Positions 53,005 through 61,790 are shown, counted from the stretch's first letter. The stretch: 64,000 bases of DNA from Phycisphaerae bacterium (GCA_041652575.1 JBAZHC010000007.1:62001-126000); one strand, 5' to 3'. The notes: generated by a model not told the origin, from the sequence alone. Program-made: numbers and translations.

Positions 53005-55785
53005 TTAGAAATTAGGTGCAATCCAAAGTGCCTCATCCAGATAACCACTCATGCTTGGAACTATCAGGGTAAATGTTGTGCCGCTCGTTGACTTCGTCGT
53101 TGGACTGCCCCATACGCCTGTCGCTGTATTGTAAAACTTGTATGTATAGCTGCCGCTGGTCATACCGGTGAGCGTTAGAGTCATATTGTTGCTCTGTGTA
53201 CTGCTCGAATTATTTCGCAGGAAAACAAATTGATCGTTCATCGTTTTTACGGCCATTACGGTAATATTGGAATTACCAATAGTTGCGCTTCTGCTGACAA
53301 TATCTGCGTTTCTTGACATCATCTGATTAAGGAACGCTGCCGCCACTGAGAACTGGGATTCGTCATTGTTCCGTTCAAAATAATCCCACCACCACGTCAG
53401 TGGAAGTATCGGCGTCGGGCTAAACATGCCGAACCAGAGGCCGCGGTGCAAATTATCCACCATATTGGCATGCGTTTCGATAGTCGGTTCGCCGCTCGTA
53501 TAACCAAATTCGCCCAGCACATGCGGTTTGCCATATACGTTTTCATAAGTATTAGTAATCAGATTATAGAAATTTACGGGATCGAATATGGTACTGCCCT
53601 GCTGCGTCCGATACGGGTGAGTTTGTGAAAAATCTATGTCAGGCATATCCCAGAAACCGGAATCCTGATAGCCCGTGCAACTGGTTGTGACAATGTGGTC
53701 AAACGGGTCGATATTCTTCAAATAGGCCGCAATTTCATTGTGCCAGTTCTCCACTGCATCTCTGTTAACGCCATAATGAACCCATGCTCCATCGATTTCA
53801 TTCCAGAATTCTAATGCCGCGACATTGGTGCTGTATCCCCAGCGTGCAATGATGTAGCGAAGTTTCTTTTTATATTGCGCTTTGGCAGAAGTGGATGTAA
53901 AGAAATCCGTCTGCGTTGAGCACATTCCGCCGTTAACCGTGTTGTATGGATTTTTCGGCCAGCCGCACAAAGGGTCCGTCGGATTCGGGTCAAGTTCTCC
54001 GGCTCCATCAATCGAAACCGTTAAATAGATTCCATTTTGACGTGCAAGATTTACCGTATTATCGAGTCTCTGCGAAATTTGTTCGTCATATCGTCCCAAA
54101 CCGTAAACAACTCCTTCGAGCTGAACGTTGTAAGGATTGGCTACCCAGAGCCGAACATAATTACAGCCAAGAGAATTCAGAAGCGGGAACAATCTGTCGT
54201 ACATATAGCCGCCCTGTTCCCAGCCGATATTTTCGCCGATGCCGCGGATACGTTTTCCTGAATCGTGAATGAACGTATAATACGATGATGTATTTTTTAG
54301 AACAAAGCCATCGCCCGTAGAATCGCTTACATTAAGAGAAAAATTCTGCGATGACGCTGTTAATACAGATGACTGATAAATATCGATACGATAGGAATAA
54401 GTTCCAACCTGTCTGGGAGTAAACCGGCATTGCCACTGCGAATTGCCTGATTGACCGCCGGTATAAAAACACGGCAAAACCATATCAGGTCCGCTCGGCG
54501 GCGTAATAATAGCATCTACTCGTATATCGTCCGGATTGTATGGGTTAGACCACGTTGCCGAACTGCCGATATTTACAAACAGAGCATCGTATTTGTTTAC
54601 GCTGTTTTTTTCAGGTGCTGCGATAATCGGGCCTGTGGTAAAACCCCATACAAAACCTTTGTAAGTGGCAGAATTTGTAACTTCATCGATTCGCCAGTAG
54701 TAAGTCGTATCAGCACTGAGAGTACCGGGGTCAAATGTCATCGCAGTTTGATTACCGGCAAATTCCGGAACTGCTTCCGTATAAAATTGCTCAGCGAACT
54801 GGGCGAAATCAATAAAATTATATGAAGTTAACCATTGCTCTGCGATTCTATCCAAATCCGACCAACTGATAATACCATCTCCATCGAAATCCAGACTCTG
54901 CCGCGAAGCATTATTGACATCGTCAAAACTTGTTCCGAAATATACATCATGACTAATTGCGCCGATTCCGGCAGACCATGTAAGATTTGAATTAAGATTT
55001 ACTCCCGCTGAAAGATTGGCGGGATTTGGATTCCAGGCGTATTCGGCATTTGGAAGGCTCGCTGTAACCTCGGTGAAACCTGAGCCGTTAACTGTAAAAG
55101 TATGAGTAGCACGAGGGTCGCCGTTATAAAAAGTAAGCTGACCTGCCTGGATATAACCGTTAAGTTCGTTTGCAACGCCCGCGGCATCTGTATTAGTAAT
55201 AACAAGTTTGCCGCCTGTGATATTCAAATGAGGACTGCCTGTGCCCATTACAACCTTTAGAGTGGAAAGAGTTCCACCGTCGAGATTAATAGTACCCGCA
55301 GCGCCATTATAGCCGATGTAAAGCCAGCCGAGCAGATGGTTGAGACTGCCGCCAGTCATGTTGAGTGTGCCAACACCGGTTCCCCCGTCACCAACGACCA
55401 TATCGCTTCCGACTGAAATCGTACCGCTGCTGACGTTTACGTTGCCTATACCACCGGCCTGACCAAAACGAAACTGATTGCTCAGCGTAAGGCTTCCGCC
55501 TGTAATATTAAGGTCCGCCCTGCCGCTATAGCCCACCCACATCATATGGCCAACAGCGTTTATACCGCTGCCAATGACAGCGTAGTCATTCACGCCGTAG
55601 CCTCGCATTATCGGGTCCTGACTTGCAGTAGGCACTGCCGTCGGCGTCCAGTTATTGGTTTGGTTCCAGTTAGGACTTGTCCCTGCGTAGTGCCATTCTA
55701 TCCATCCAAAACTCCTGGAAGTGCACAAAAGCAGGACAAAGAAGATATTTATATACATAGTCTTCCACAATATTCTCTTTTTCAT
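53005..55785 (-). CDS. Secreted DUF5060/GH-A hydrolase with beta-strand module and nested dockerin-like insert
   Basis: 926 residues. Signal peptide; repeat module (25-245); Ig/Fn3-like domain with a dockerin-like pair inserted in a loop (250-385, DFDGDGIISWSDLDRIAEQW); DUF5060 domain (390-485, NPYNPDDIRVDAII, FTPRQVGTYSYRI); TIM barrel (490-830) with acid/base Glu in EFWNEID (about 662) and nucleophile Glu in LGEFGY (about 758); C-terminal beta domain. This is the plan of clan GH-A endo-enzymes with DUF5060; family and substrate are open. The second insert repeat has lost its DxDxD loop. Start chosen at 55785 after GGAG. Paralogue of the next gene, but with a sigma70-type promoter instead of an AraC operator. 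Confidence 0.83.
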   Translation of the reverse strand: MKKRILWKTMYINIFFVLLLCTSRSFGWIEWHYAGTSPNWNQTNNWTPTAVPTASQDPIMRGYGVNDYAVIGSGINAVGHMMWVGYSGRADLNITGGSLTLSNQFRFGQAGGIGNVNVSSGTISVGSDMVVGDGGTGVGTLNMTGGSLNHLLGWLYIGYNGAAGTINLDGGTLSTLKVVMGTGSPHLNITGGKLVITNTDAAGVANELNGYIQAGQLTFYNGDPRATHTFTVNGSGFTEVTASLPNAEYAWNPNPANLSAGVNLNSNLTWSAGIGAISHDVYFGTSFDDVNNASRQSLDFDGDGIISWSDLDRIAEQWLTSYNFIDFAQFAEQFYTEAVPEFAGNQTAMTFDPGTLSADTTYYWRIDEVTNSATYKGFVWGFTTGPIIAAPEKNSVNKYDALFVNIGSSATWSNPYNPDDIRVDAIITPPSGPDMVLPCFYTGGQSGNSQWQCRFTPRQVGTYSYRIDIYQSSVLTASSQNFSLNVSDSTGDGFVLKNTSSYYTFIHDSGKRIRGIGENIGWEQGGYMYDRLFPLLNSLGCNYVRLWVANPYNVQLEGVVYGLGRYDEQISQRLDNTVNLARQNGIYLTVSIDGAGELDPNPTDPLCGWPKNPYNTVNGGMCSTQTDFFTSTSAKAQYKKKLRYIIARWGYSTNVAALEFWNEIDGAWVHYGVNRDAVENWHNEIAAYLKNIDPFDHIVTTSCTGYQDSGFWDMPDIDFSQTHPYRTQQGSTIFDPVNFYNLITNTYENVYGKPHVLGEFGYTSGEPTIETHANMVDNLHRGLWFGMFSPTPILPLTWWWDYFERNNDESQFSVAAAFLNQMMSRNADIVSRSATIGNSNITVMAVKTMNDQFVFLRNNSSSTQSNNMTLTLTGMTSGSYTYKFYNTATGVWGSPTTKSTSGTTFTLIVPSMSGYLDEALWIAPNF

Positions 55786-55809
55786 ACCATCTCCGATATT
55801 CATTTATTC

Positions 55810-55839
55810 ACTATACTTTTTTTGCCACTCAAAAGTCAA
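55810..55839 (-). promoter_or_regulatory. Sigma70-type promoter of the gene at 55785
   Basis: TTGACT (55834-55839) and TATAGT (55810-55815) on the minus strand, 18-bp spacer. No AraC-type repeat is seen here. Confidence 0.6.
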
Positions 55840-55879
55840 GCTGTACCCTGTTAAATTGATTCAACAATCAAATAAAGAA

Positions 55880-55909
55880 GGATAGCGGCCGATAAAACAG
55901 CCGCTATCC
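55880..55909 (-). terminator. Terminator of the gene 55937-59773
   Basis: GGATAGCGGC / GCCGCTATCC (55880-55889 and 55900-55909), perfect 10-bp stem, T-rich on the minus strand afterwards. Confidence 0.78.
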
Positions 55910-55936
55910 TGAAAAAATCATCCTGATATTCCAGTT

Positions 55937-58900
55937 TTATTTTACAAGTTTGAAACTATCCAGATATATCGTTCCTGAACCGTCGCCACTGGAACCGTAA
56001 TTATTACTCCAGTCCTGAACAAGATAACGCAGGAAATAAACATGTGCCAAATCGCTGGCAGGAATTCCACTCAGGTCAACTGTAGCTTTTCTCCATATAG
56101 TGCTTTGAGACATTGGTACTGAAGCATCGCTCAACTGAATCCTGTAACAAACGCTTCCATTAGCTGCACAATCTATATCTATTTCCAAATCCTGCTGCGG
56201 ATTCGAAGAACTGCCTTTATACCAAAATTCAAGCTTGCTGTAATAGCTCCAGTCGTCATAATACGTCGGATTTGTACCATCGTAACTGTCGCCGAGGTTA
56301 AGCATCAAAGCCGCCCACCATGCGCTATATTCATAATGAGTTTTGAAATTGAACTGCAAAGATTTACTTTCTTCATAACTTATCGAATCAGAGACTCCAT
56401 AAGAACCTCCGGTTCCGATATATCCATCGTAATAAACGCCAAGTCCGGTTTGACTGCCGTTGCCCTGGGTCACTAATCCTGCGGTATACGATTCATAACC
56501 ATTTTCATAAGCAGCGGGATAAATCCAGATGGCAATATCCTGGCCGGCCGTCATACTCGAAATTGTCAATGACAGTGTTCCATTGGAAACTGCAACATTT
56601 TGAGTATCATAGTAGCTGCCTGTCCAGGTGTTGTAATATTGAACGGTATAAGTATCGTTAGTTACACTCGATACACTCAGGCTGACATTTGAAATGGTGT
56701 AAGTCTGTTTATTTCTTACCCATATAAATCTGTCTTTGCCTGATTTTACGCCCATTTTTTCGACAGTTGCAGGTGCCGATACGCTCATATTGGTTATAAC
56801 GTCGCTGTTGTTAGTCAGCATTTCCTTGTAGAAAGTAGCTGCCGCCTCAAAATGATAATCGTGTCCTTCGTCCTTATGATAATCCCACCACCATGTTAAA
56901 GGCAGAATCGGGGTCGGGCTGAACATGCCTCGCCACAATCCCATATGAAGTTCCTTTTCCATAACTGCAGGATTTTCATCACGAGGCTCTGTGGAAACAT
57001 AACTGAACTCGCCAACTACATGAGGTTTGTAGTAACTACTCTCATAAGAAACGATTCTGCTGTAAATATCGTCCAGTTCCGTCTGGTTGTCATAATCGTG
57101 TGCCTGTGAGAAATCCAGATCGCCTACGCTCCAAAGACCGCTGATTTGTGTACATGATATACTGCTTGTAACCAGATGGTCGAATGGGTCCAAACCTTTA
57201 AGATAAGTTGACATCTCACTGTGCCAGTTCGTTATAGCTGATGCAGAAACGCCCTCGAAAACATTCGCAGCGTTAACTTCGTTCCAGAATTCCCACGCAG
57301 CGAGATTGCTGCTGTAGCCCCAGCGTGCGACTATATAGCGGAGCTTTTTCTTGTACTGCGCTTTAGCCGAAGAGTTGGTGAAAAAATCTGAAACGGTCGC
57401 GCACATACCGCCGTTGTCGTCATTATAAGGATTATCGTACCAGCGGGCTTCGTCCTGTGTTGATATGTTATAGAAATTATCGAAACAAAGCATTATATAT
57501 ATGCCGTGATTTCGAGCCGATACAAGCATATTATCAATATCTTCGGCAGTCTGCTCATTATAAACGCCGAGACCTAAATCGCTCCATTCGAGTTCCTCAT
57601 CATAAGGACCTGCAATCCATACTCTCCCAAAATTGCAGCCGTAGGAATCCAGTCCATCGAACATTTGCTCGAATGAATATCCAGGCAGGCTGATTGTAAC
57701 ATTTTCGCCGATACCTCTGAATCTCCTGCCAGAGTCAAGTAAGAAGGTATAGTAAGAACCTCCATTTGCTTTAACAAAACCGTCTGTACTGGAAGAATTC
57801 GAGGTAAAATAGTATGTCGAACAAGTCTGATTAAGCGAATTATTCAGATATACCTGCACATAATAGGAATACTGACCGGTTTGTTTCGGAGCGAAACGTC
57901 CCTGCCACATAGAATCACCCGATTGACCGCTCAAATAGAAACACGGAACCGTAAGCTGTGAACTATCGGGACAGGTAATTTTCAAATCGACTTTTATATC
58001 GTCGGGATTATACGGGTTGGACGTATATTGTGCCGATGTGCCGATATCAATGAATATCGCGTCGTATTGTCCGACGGAACTCTTATTTGCTGAAACAGCC
58101 AGAGGCCCGGTAAAGAATCTCCAGACATTTCCTTTCCACGGGCTTAATGGGTTGCCGCTGTTAAGCTCATCGACTCGCCAGTAATACATCGTACTTGTGC
58201 TGAGCCCGCCGGGATTATAACTTGTGCCCTGCTGATTTTGTGACACACAATACTGTGAATACGTATCCGCGTCATTTACATCACTGAAAGACGTTCCGAG
58301 ATAAACGTTATGATTTGTCGCATAGTCTCCCGCGGTCCAGCTTAAAACAGCATCAGTCGCTGCTTTAATGTCAATCGCCGGACTCGGGTTCCATGCTTTC
58401 CCGAGGTCTTCGATTGTCGCGTAAACCGTGGTCTTACCGGAATTAGTCAGGTTGTAATCGTATTCGATACTCGCTCTTGCATTGCCGCTGTACGCGGTAA
58501 TCCAGCCATTGGCGATGTAAGATGCTATTGCAGTTCTCGCATCTCCGCCCAGAATCAATATACCTCCGCATATATCAAGGCTGCCGGCAGAAGTCATAGA
58601 CAAACTGCCACAGGACAATGTCCCGCCTTCAAGCGAGAGACTTCCTGAACCGGCGTAAGGCAGATAAAAAGCTCCATCGACAGTGAACTGGCCGCCGGTC
58701 ATTGTCATATCTCCGGAACTGCCGGAAAGCTGACCGACAGACATATCACCGCTGATATCCACTGTGCCGCCGCTGACGGTTAGATACCCCTGCGAGCCGC
58801 TTGAAACGCCGACAATAACGGCACTTGTGCTGTTAAGAACATCTAATGAACCGCCTGTTATCTGCAGTGTGCATGGATTTGCCGTCCAGCCCACCCAGAG

Positions 58901-59773
58901 CTGGCTGCATTGTGCCGATACTGAACTATCGATTACGCAAGTTGCATTATTGGTATTGATAAGCGCGTGGTCTCCGCTTTCCGGATAGGAATGAATATCC
59001 CAGTTCAACCCCGTACTCCATAGAGAATCCCAACCGTTACCGTTCCACGAAACATTACCAGCAGTTATTGATGCGCTGACAGTTGTTTTGCCGCTGTGTG
59101 TTACATTGTAATCGTAGTTGACTGTAGCCCTGTCACTTCCGCCATAAGCTATGATCCAATCGAGATATTCCTGAATCGTTTGTCTCTGGTCGCCGTTGAT
59201 CACCAGTTCGCCTTTTGAAATATCCAGACATCCCTGGCTTGTCATATAAAGACCGCCGGTATAAACCGTTCCGCCGAGAAGATAAAACGTACCATTGCCC
59301 TGATAAGGCAGATACATCCAGCCGCCGCAATTCCATGTTCCGCCGGACATTTCAAAAATACCAGTGCTGCCGGAATTTTGCCCAATAGACATATCGCTGC
59401 CGGTACTGACCGACCCGCCTGTCATTGTTACTTTGCCATATCCGCCGTCGCTCACACCTATTAAACAGCCTCCGCCGTAAGGATATTGAATGCCGAGCGA
59501 ACCGCCTGTTATTTTTAAGTAACAGGGATTACCAGTCCAGCCTACCCACATCATATTACATTGTGCCGATACTGATGAGTCTATCAGAGTTGTCGAACCG
59601 GAAAGATTAATCAAGGCGTGGTCTGAACTTGTCGGAACCGAATCGGTGTCCCAGTTGTAAGCGGTGCTCCACAAACTTCCCGCTCCTCCATTATCCCACG
59701 ACACATTAACCGCTGACGCTTGCCCAATTAGAAAAAGTATGGACAGACTTGATATTAGGAATTTATTACACAT
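55937..59773 (-). CDS. Secreted DUF5060/GH-A hydrolase with two beta-strand modules and C-terminal binding domain
   Basis: 1278 residues. Signal peptide; two tandem repeat modules (22-235 and 236-440), each opening VSWNGNG/VSWDNGG...LWSTxxNWD; an Ig/Fn3-like domain without dockerin insert (455-555); DUF5060 domain (558-660); TIM barrel (664-1010) with acid/base Glu in EFWNEVN (about 829) and nucleophile Glu in VGEFSY (about 921); C-terminal jelly-roll binding domain (1087-1278, LQFNFKTHYE, IYLDSFKLVK). Predicted endo-acting glycanase of unknown specificity. The second ATG (59773) is chosen because AGGAG is nine bases before it and abuts the first. Controlled by operator H. Confidence 0.83.
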   Translation of the reverse strand: MCNKFLISSLSILFLIGQASAVNVSWDNGGAGSLWSTAYNWDTDSVPTSSDHALINLSGSTTLIDSSVSAQCNMMWVGWTGNPCYLKITGGSLGIQYPYGGGCLIGVSDGGYGKVTMTGGSVSTGSDMSIGQNSGSTGIFEMSGGTWNCGGWMYLPYQGNGTFYLLGGTVYTGGLYMTSQGCLDISKGELVINGDQRQTIQEYLDWIIAYGGSDRATVNYDYNVTHSGKTTVSASITAGNVSWNGNGWDSLWSTGLNWDIHSYPESGDHALINTNNATCVIDSSVSAQCSQLWVGWTANPCTLQITGGSLDVLNSTSAVIVGVSSGSQGYLTVSGGTVDISGDMSVGQLSGSSGDMTMTGGQFTVDGAFYLPYAGSGSLSLEGGTLSCGSLSMTSAGSLDICGGILILGGDARTAIASYIANGWITAYSGNARASIEYDYNLTNSGKTTVYATIEDLGKAWNPSPAIDIKAATDAVLSWTAGDYATNHNVYLGTSFSDVNDADTYSQYCVSQNQQGTSYNPGGLSTSTMYYWRVDELNSGNPLSPWKGNVWRFFTGPLAVSANKSSVGQYDAIFIDIGTSAQYTSNPYNPDDIKVDLKITCPDSSQLTVPCFYLSGQSGDSMWQGRFAPKQTGQYSYYVQVYLNNSLNQTCSTYYFTSNSSSTDGFVKANGGSYYTFLLDSGRRFRGIGENVTISLPGYSFEQMFDGLDSYGCNFGRVWIAGPYDEELEWSDLGLGVYNEQTAEDIDNMLVSARNHGIYIMLCFDNFYNISTQDEARWYDNPYNDDNGGMCATVSDFFTNSSAKAQYKKKLRYIVARWGYSSNLAAWEFWNEVNAANVFEGVSASAITNWHSEMSTYLKGLDPFDHLVTSSISCTQISGLWSVGDLDFSQAHDYDNQTELDDIYSRIVSYESSYYKPHVVGEFSYVSTEPRDENPAVMEKELHMGLWRGMFSPTPILPLTWWWDYHKDEGHDYHFEAAATFYKEMLTNNSDVITNMSVSAPATVEKMGVKSGKDRFIWVRNKQTYTISNVSLSVSSVTNDTYTVQYYNTWTGSYYDTQNVAVSNGTLSLTISSMTAGQDIAIWIYPAAYENGYESYTAGLVTQGNGSQTGLGVYYDGYIGTGGSYGVSDSISYEESKSLQFNFKTHYEYSAWWAALMLNLGDSYDGTNPTYYDDWSYYSKLEFWYKGSSSNPQQDLEIDIDCAANGSVCYRIQLSDASVPMSQSTIWRKATVDLSGIPASDLAHVYFLRYLVQDWSNNYGSSGDGSGTIYLDSFKLVK

Positions 59774-59883
59774 CCTTTGCATCTCCTAAATCTTGATTGA
59801 TATTTTTTTACAATGTACTCCTAAAACCCGTGGATCCTGTTGGGCTGTTTGCATTAAAACATCAGGTGCGGCAATCTATTATG

Positions 59884-59946
59884 CTTATAGTTCCAGCCGT
59901 CAGACATTACCATAGACATAATTGTTTATTTAATGCATTATTTTGT
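59884..59946 (-). promoter_or_regulatory. AraC-type operator H with -10 (gene at 59773)
   Basis: CCATAGACATAATTGT (59910-59925) and TAATGCATTATTTTGT (59931-59946), 21 bp apart. TATAAG (59884-59889, minus strand) is 20 bp from the proximal half. Confidence 0.75.
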
Positions 59947-60060
59947 CTTAAATCCGGAATTTTTTTAGCTCCTTTTCAATGCTTTTTAAGGCACATCATT
60001 ATCGGCCGTAAAAACGACTCATCCTCCAAAAACTCGATTTATACACGATTATAACCCTTC

Positions 60061-60123
60061 ACAATATAATGCATTAAATACGCAATCTAATCCATTGAAC
60101 AGCTTTGCTTTTTGTTCTAAAAT
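60061..60123 (+). promoter_or_regulatory. AraC-type operator E with -10 (pseudopilin-like gene)
   Basis: On the minus strand CAATGGATTAGATTGC (60082-60097, proximal) and TAATGCATTATATTGT (60061-60076, distal), 21 bp apart. TAAAAT (60118-60123) is 20 bp from the proximal half; a TATAAT ten bases further on is an alternative. Confidence 0.78.
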
Positions 60124-60155
60124 AAGGTATAATTATTTTGTTGAGGGTCTTATTA

Positions 60156-61010
60156 ATGAAAAGAACTGGTAAAGCATTTACGCTTGTTGAACTTCTTGTG
60201 GTAATCTCCATAATCGCAATCCTTCTGGCTGTTCTTATGCCGTCACTGAACAAAGCAAGAGGGCTGGCCAAGAGAACAATTTGTGCCTCTAATCTTCGTC
60301 AATGGACCATCGCGATTGCTTCATACGGCAACGACAATAACGGATATTTCCCATATAATGGAACCTCATGTCCCTGGTGCCCTGCTAATTCATCCCTGGA
60401 CAGCGACGGTGAATGTAAAACACATGGATGGAAAGCCGGTACCGATATTGCTTATGGCGGAATAATCGTTCAACGGTTTTGGGACAAATACATTCTTAAA
60501 AGAGATAAAAAAATAATAGCAGGCGAAAACAATGTGCTTTACTGCCCTACACAAAAATGGCATCGTTCTTCGTATGACCCTTCCAAACCTGAATCTGCTG
60601 ATAATGTCCTTAATAGTGGTTTGTGCGGATATTATTTCCTGACAAGCAAAGCTTCATGGGACACCGGAAATCTTCCTGGTGGATGGAACTTCGGCCGCAA
60701 CGGGAACGTATTCGGCGGCGATTATTGGGTATCGAAGAAAAGAATTGGCGAAAAACACAGAGACCTGCCTATTGTTATGGACATAAAACAAAAATTTATT
60801 ACTGGGCAAGCAGCATCCTGGTATAATAATGGCATCGTAATCTCCAGTCATGCAGGCTCAAAAGGCGTACCTGAAGGCGGTAATTTTCTTTACGAAGACG
60901 GTCATATCAAATGGGTTAGAAGTAATGAAACAGGCCTTGGTGCTTCGGTCGCCGGTCAATGGCAATGCTATTATGACATTATAATAAAATATTTTCCTGC
61001 GAACTATTAA
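60156..61010 (+). CDS. Pseudopilin-like protein with prepilin N-terminus and H-X9-DG type tail
   Basis: 284 residues. MKRTGKAFTLVELLVVIS is a prepilin signal (cleavage after AF junction context GKA/FTLVE, hydrophobic helix). The C-terminal region SSHAGSKGVPEGGNFLYEDGHIKWVRS carries the H-X9-DG type motif. Cysteine pairs (CPWC, CKTHGW) may bind metal or form disulfides. An in-frame TTG lies six codons upstream, but GAGGG sits eight bases before the ATG at 60156. It is under AraC-type operator E, so this fibre-like protein is probably induced with the glycan-degrading enzymes. Confidence 0.83.
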   Translation: MKRTGKAFTLVELLVVISIIAILLAVLMPSLNKARGLAKRTICASNLRQWTIAIASYGNDNNGYFPYNGTSCPWCPANSSLDSDGECKTHGWKAGTDIAYGGIIVQRFWDKYILKRDKKIIAGENNVLYCPTQKWHRSSYDPSKPESADNVLNSGLCGYYFLTSKASWDTGNLPGGWNFGRNGNVFGGDYWVSKKRIGEKHRDLPIVMDIKQKFITGQAASWYNNGIVISSHAGSKGVPEGGNFLYEDGHIKWVRSNETGLGASVAGQWQCYYDIIIKYFPANY

Positions 61011-61167
61011 GTTCTGGAAAATTGTCGCCCTCTAATATCAATGAAAACATACAATGCAATGGCTGCGAGTTGCTGACCTGCCTCCAAAAAAGTATGAAGT
61101 TTACTTTCCAGAAGTCCCCTTTCTTTATCACCATGTAATGTACAAAACAGCCCAAAAACCCATAAAA

Positions 61168-61197
61168 AAAGGACCTGCGATTTAACGCAAGTCCTTT
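61168..61197. terminator. Hairpin terminator, strongest on the minus strand
   Basis: AAAGGAC...GTCCTTT with an inner TGCG/CGCA stem. On the minus strand it is followed by seven T. No minus-strand gene ends here, so it may act in both directions after 60156-61010. Confidence 0.6.
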
Positions 61198-61260
61198 ATC
61201 TATAACGAATAGCGGGGCATCATATGCTAATCTGAATAATTTTTTGAAGGGAAAAAGCAT

Positions 61261-61536
61261 ATGGACACGATAGTTAAAGAAAGAGCAATTGTTAAATCAA
61301 ATGTAAATTCTTTACTTTTCAGGCCGCCTGCGATAGTAAATCTTCCAACTGTGATGCCTGAAAAACCTCAAGCTGGGCAGCTTGAAACCCTGCCTGTGCT
61401 GGCAAAAGGAATCTTGCAGATTCGGCTGCCAAATCCGCCTCCTGTGGTGTATTAGCCCAAACCACCTAAGCCGTCAAAACCTCCTAAAATTCCCAAATCC
61501 GTAGTACACCAAAGACAAGAAGAAGTCTTTGATTAA
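61261..61536 (+). pseudogene. Small proline-rich ORF interrupted by an in-frame TAG
   Basis: The ATG at 61261 has GAAGGG nine bases upstream. 64 codons end at TAG (61453-61455) after PNPPPVVY, but the same frame continues with PKPPKPSKPPKIPKS... to TAA at 61534-61536. The proline/lysine periodicity is continuous across the TAG, and the terminator follows 24 bp after the TAA, not after the TAG. I do not recognise the protein. Either a nonsense mutation, readthrough, or a base-call error. Confidence 0.5.
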
Positions 61537-61560
61537 GAGTATTACCGCTGTCTGAAGCAT

Positions 61561-61592
61561 AAGCCCGTTGGAATAAATCCGGCGGGCTTTTT
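61561..61592 (+). terminator. Rho-independent terminator
   Basis: AAGCCCGTTGGA pairs with TCCGGCGGGCTT (two G-U pairs) around a 5-base loop, followed by TTTTT. Confidence 0.85.
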
Positions 61593-61749
61593 AGCTCTTG
61601 ACATAAAATCAATTAAGATTTTGGCATTTTTGTAAGTGTTTTTCTCGAAAATAGCCAATTTATAAGTAAAATTCCTATAATATAAGCGTTTTTTGGAATT
61701 TTATGCCTAAGAACTATACAGATATAAATTAAAAATCATTGTACAATCA

Positions 61750-61790
61750 CTCGGAAGATATTGACATTTTCCGAGGATTTGTCATAATTT
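61750..61790 (+). promoter_or_regulatory. abiE promoter with inverted repeat
   Basis: TTGACA (61761-61766), 18-bp spacer, TAATTT (61785-61790). CTCGGAA (61750-61756) and TTCCGAG (61769-61775) form a 7-bp inverted repeat around the -35, as expected for an autoregulating antitoxin. The ATG is only four bases after the -10, so the message would be leaderless or start further inside. Confidence 0.6.

Larger units (their letters stand above)
59774..60155. other. Divergent regulatory region with two AraC-type operators
   Basis: 382 bp without a supported gene. It contains operator H for the minus-strand hydrolase and operator E for the plus-strand pseudopilin-like gene, in opposite orientation. 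Confidence 0.7.

Noticed and set aside
55786..55879. An AraC-type operator for the gene at 55785.
   Set aside because: No half-site fits; a sigma70-type promoter is present instead.
53005..59773. Treating the two tandem hydrolases as a recent duplication.
   Set aside because: They share order of domains, but the modules, Ig domain and C-termini differ too much.
60979..61260. 93-codon minus-strand frame over the end of the pseudopilin-like gene.
   Set aside because: No ribosome site, overlaps a terminator hairpin and shows no recognisable features; a shadow frame.
61453..61455. TAG in the proline-rich ORF as a pyrrolysine codon or general stop reassignment, tempting because of the methyltransferase-like genes.
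   Set aside because: TAG ends two PEP-CTERM proteins exactly after their normal C-terminus (5840 and 39432) and no pyl genes are visible.
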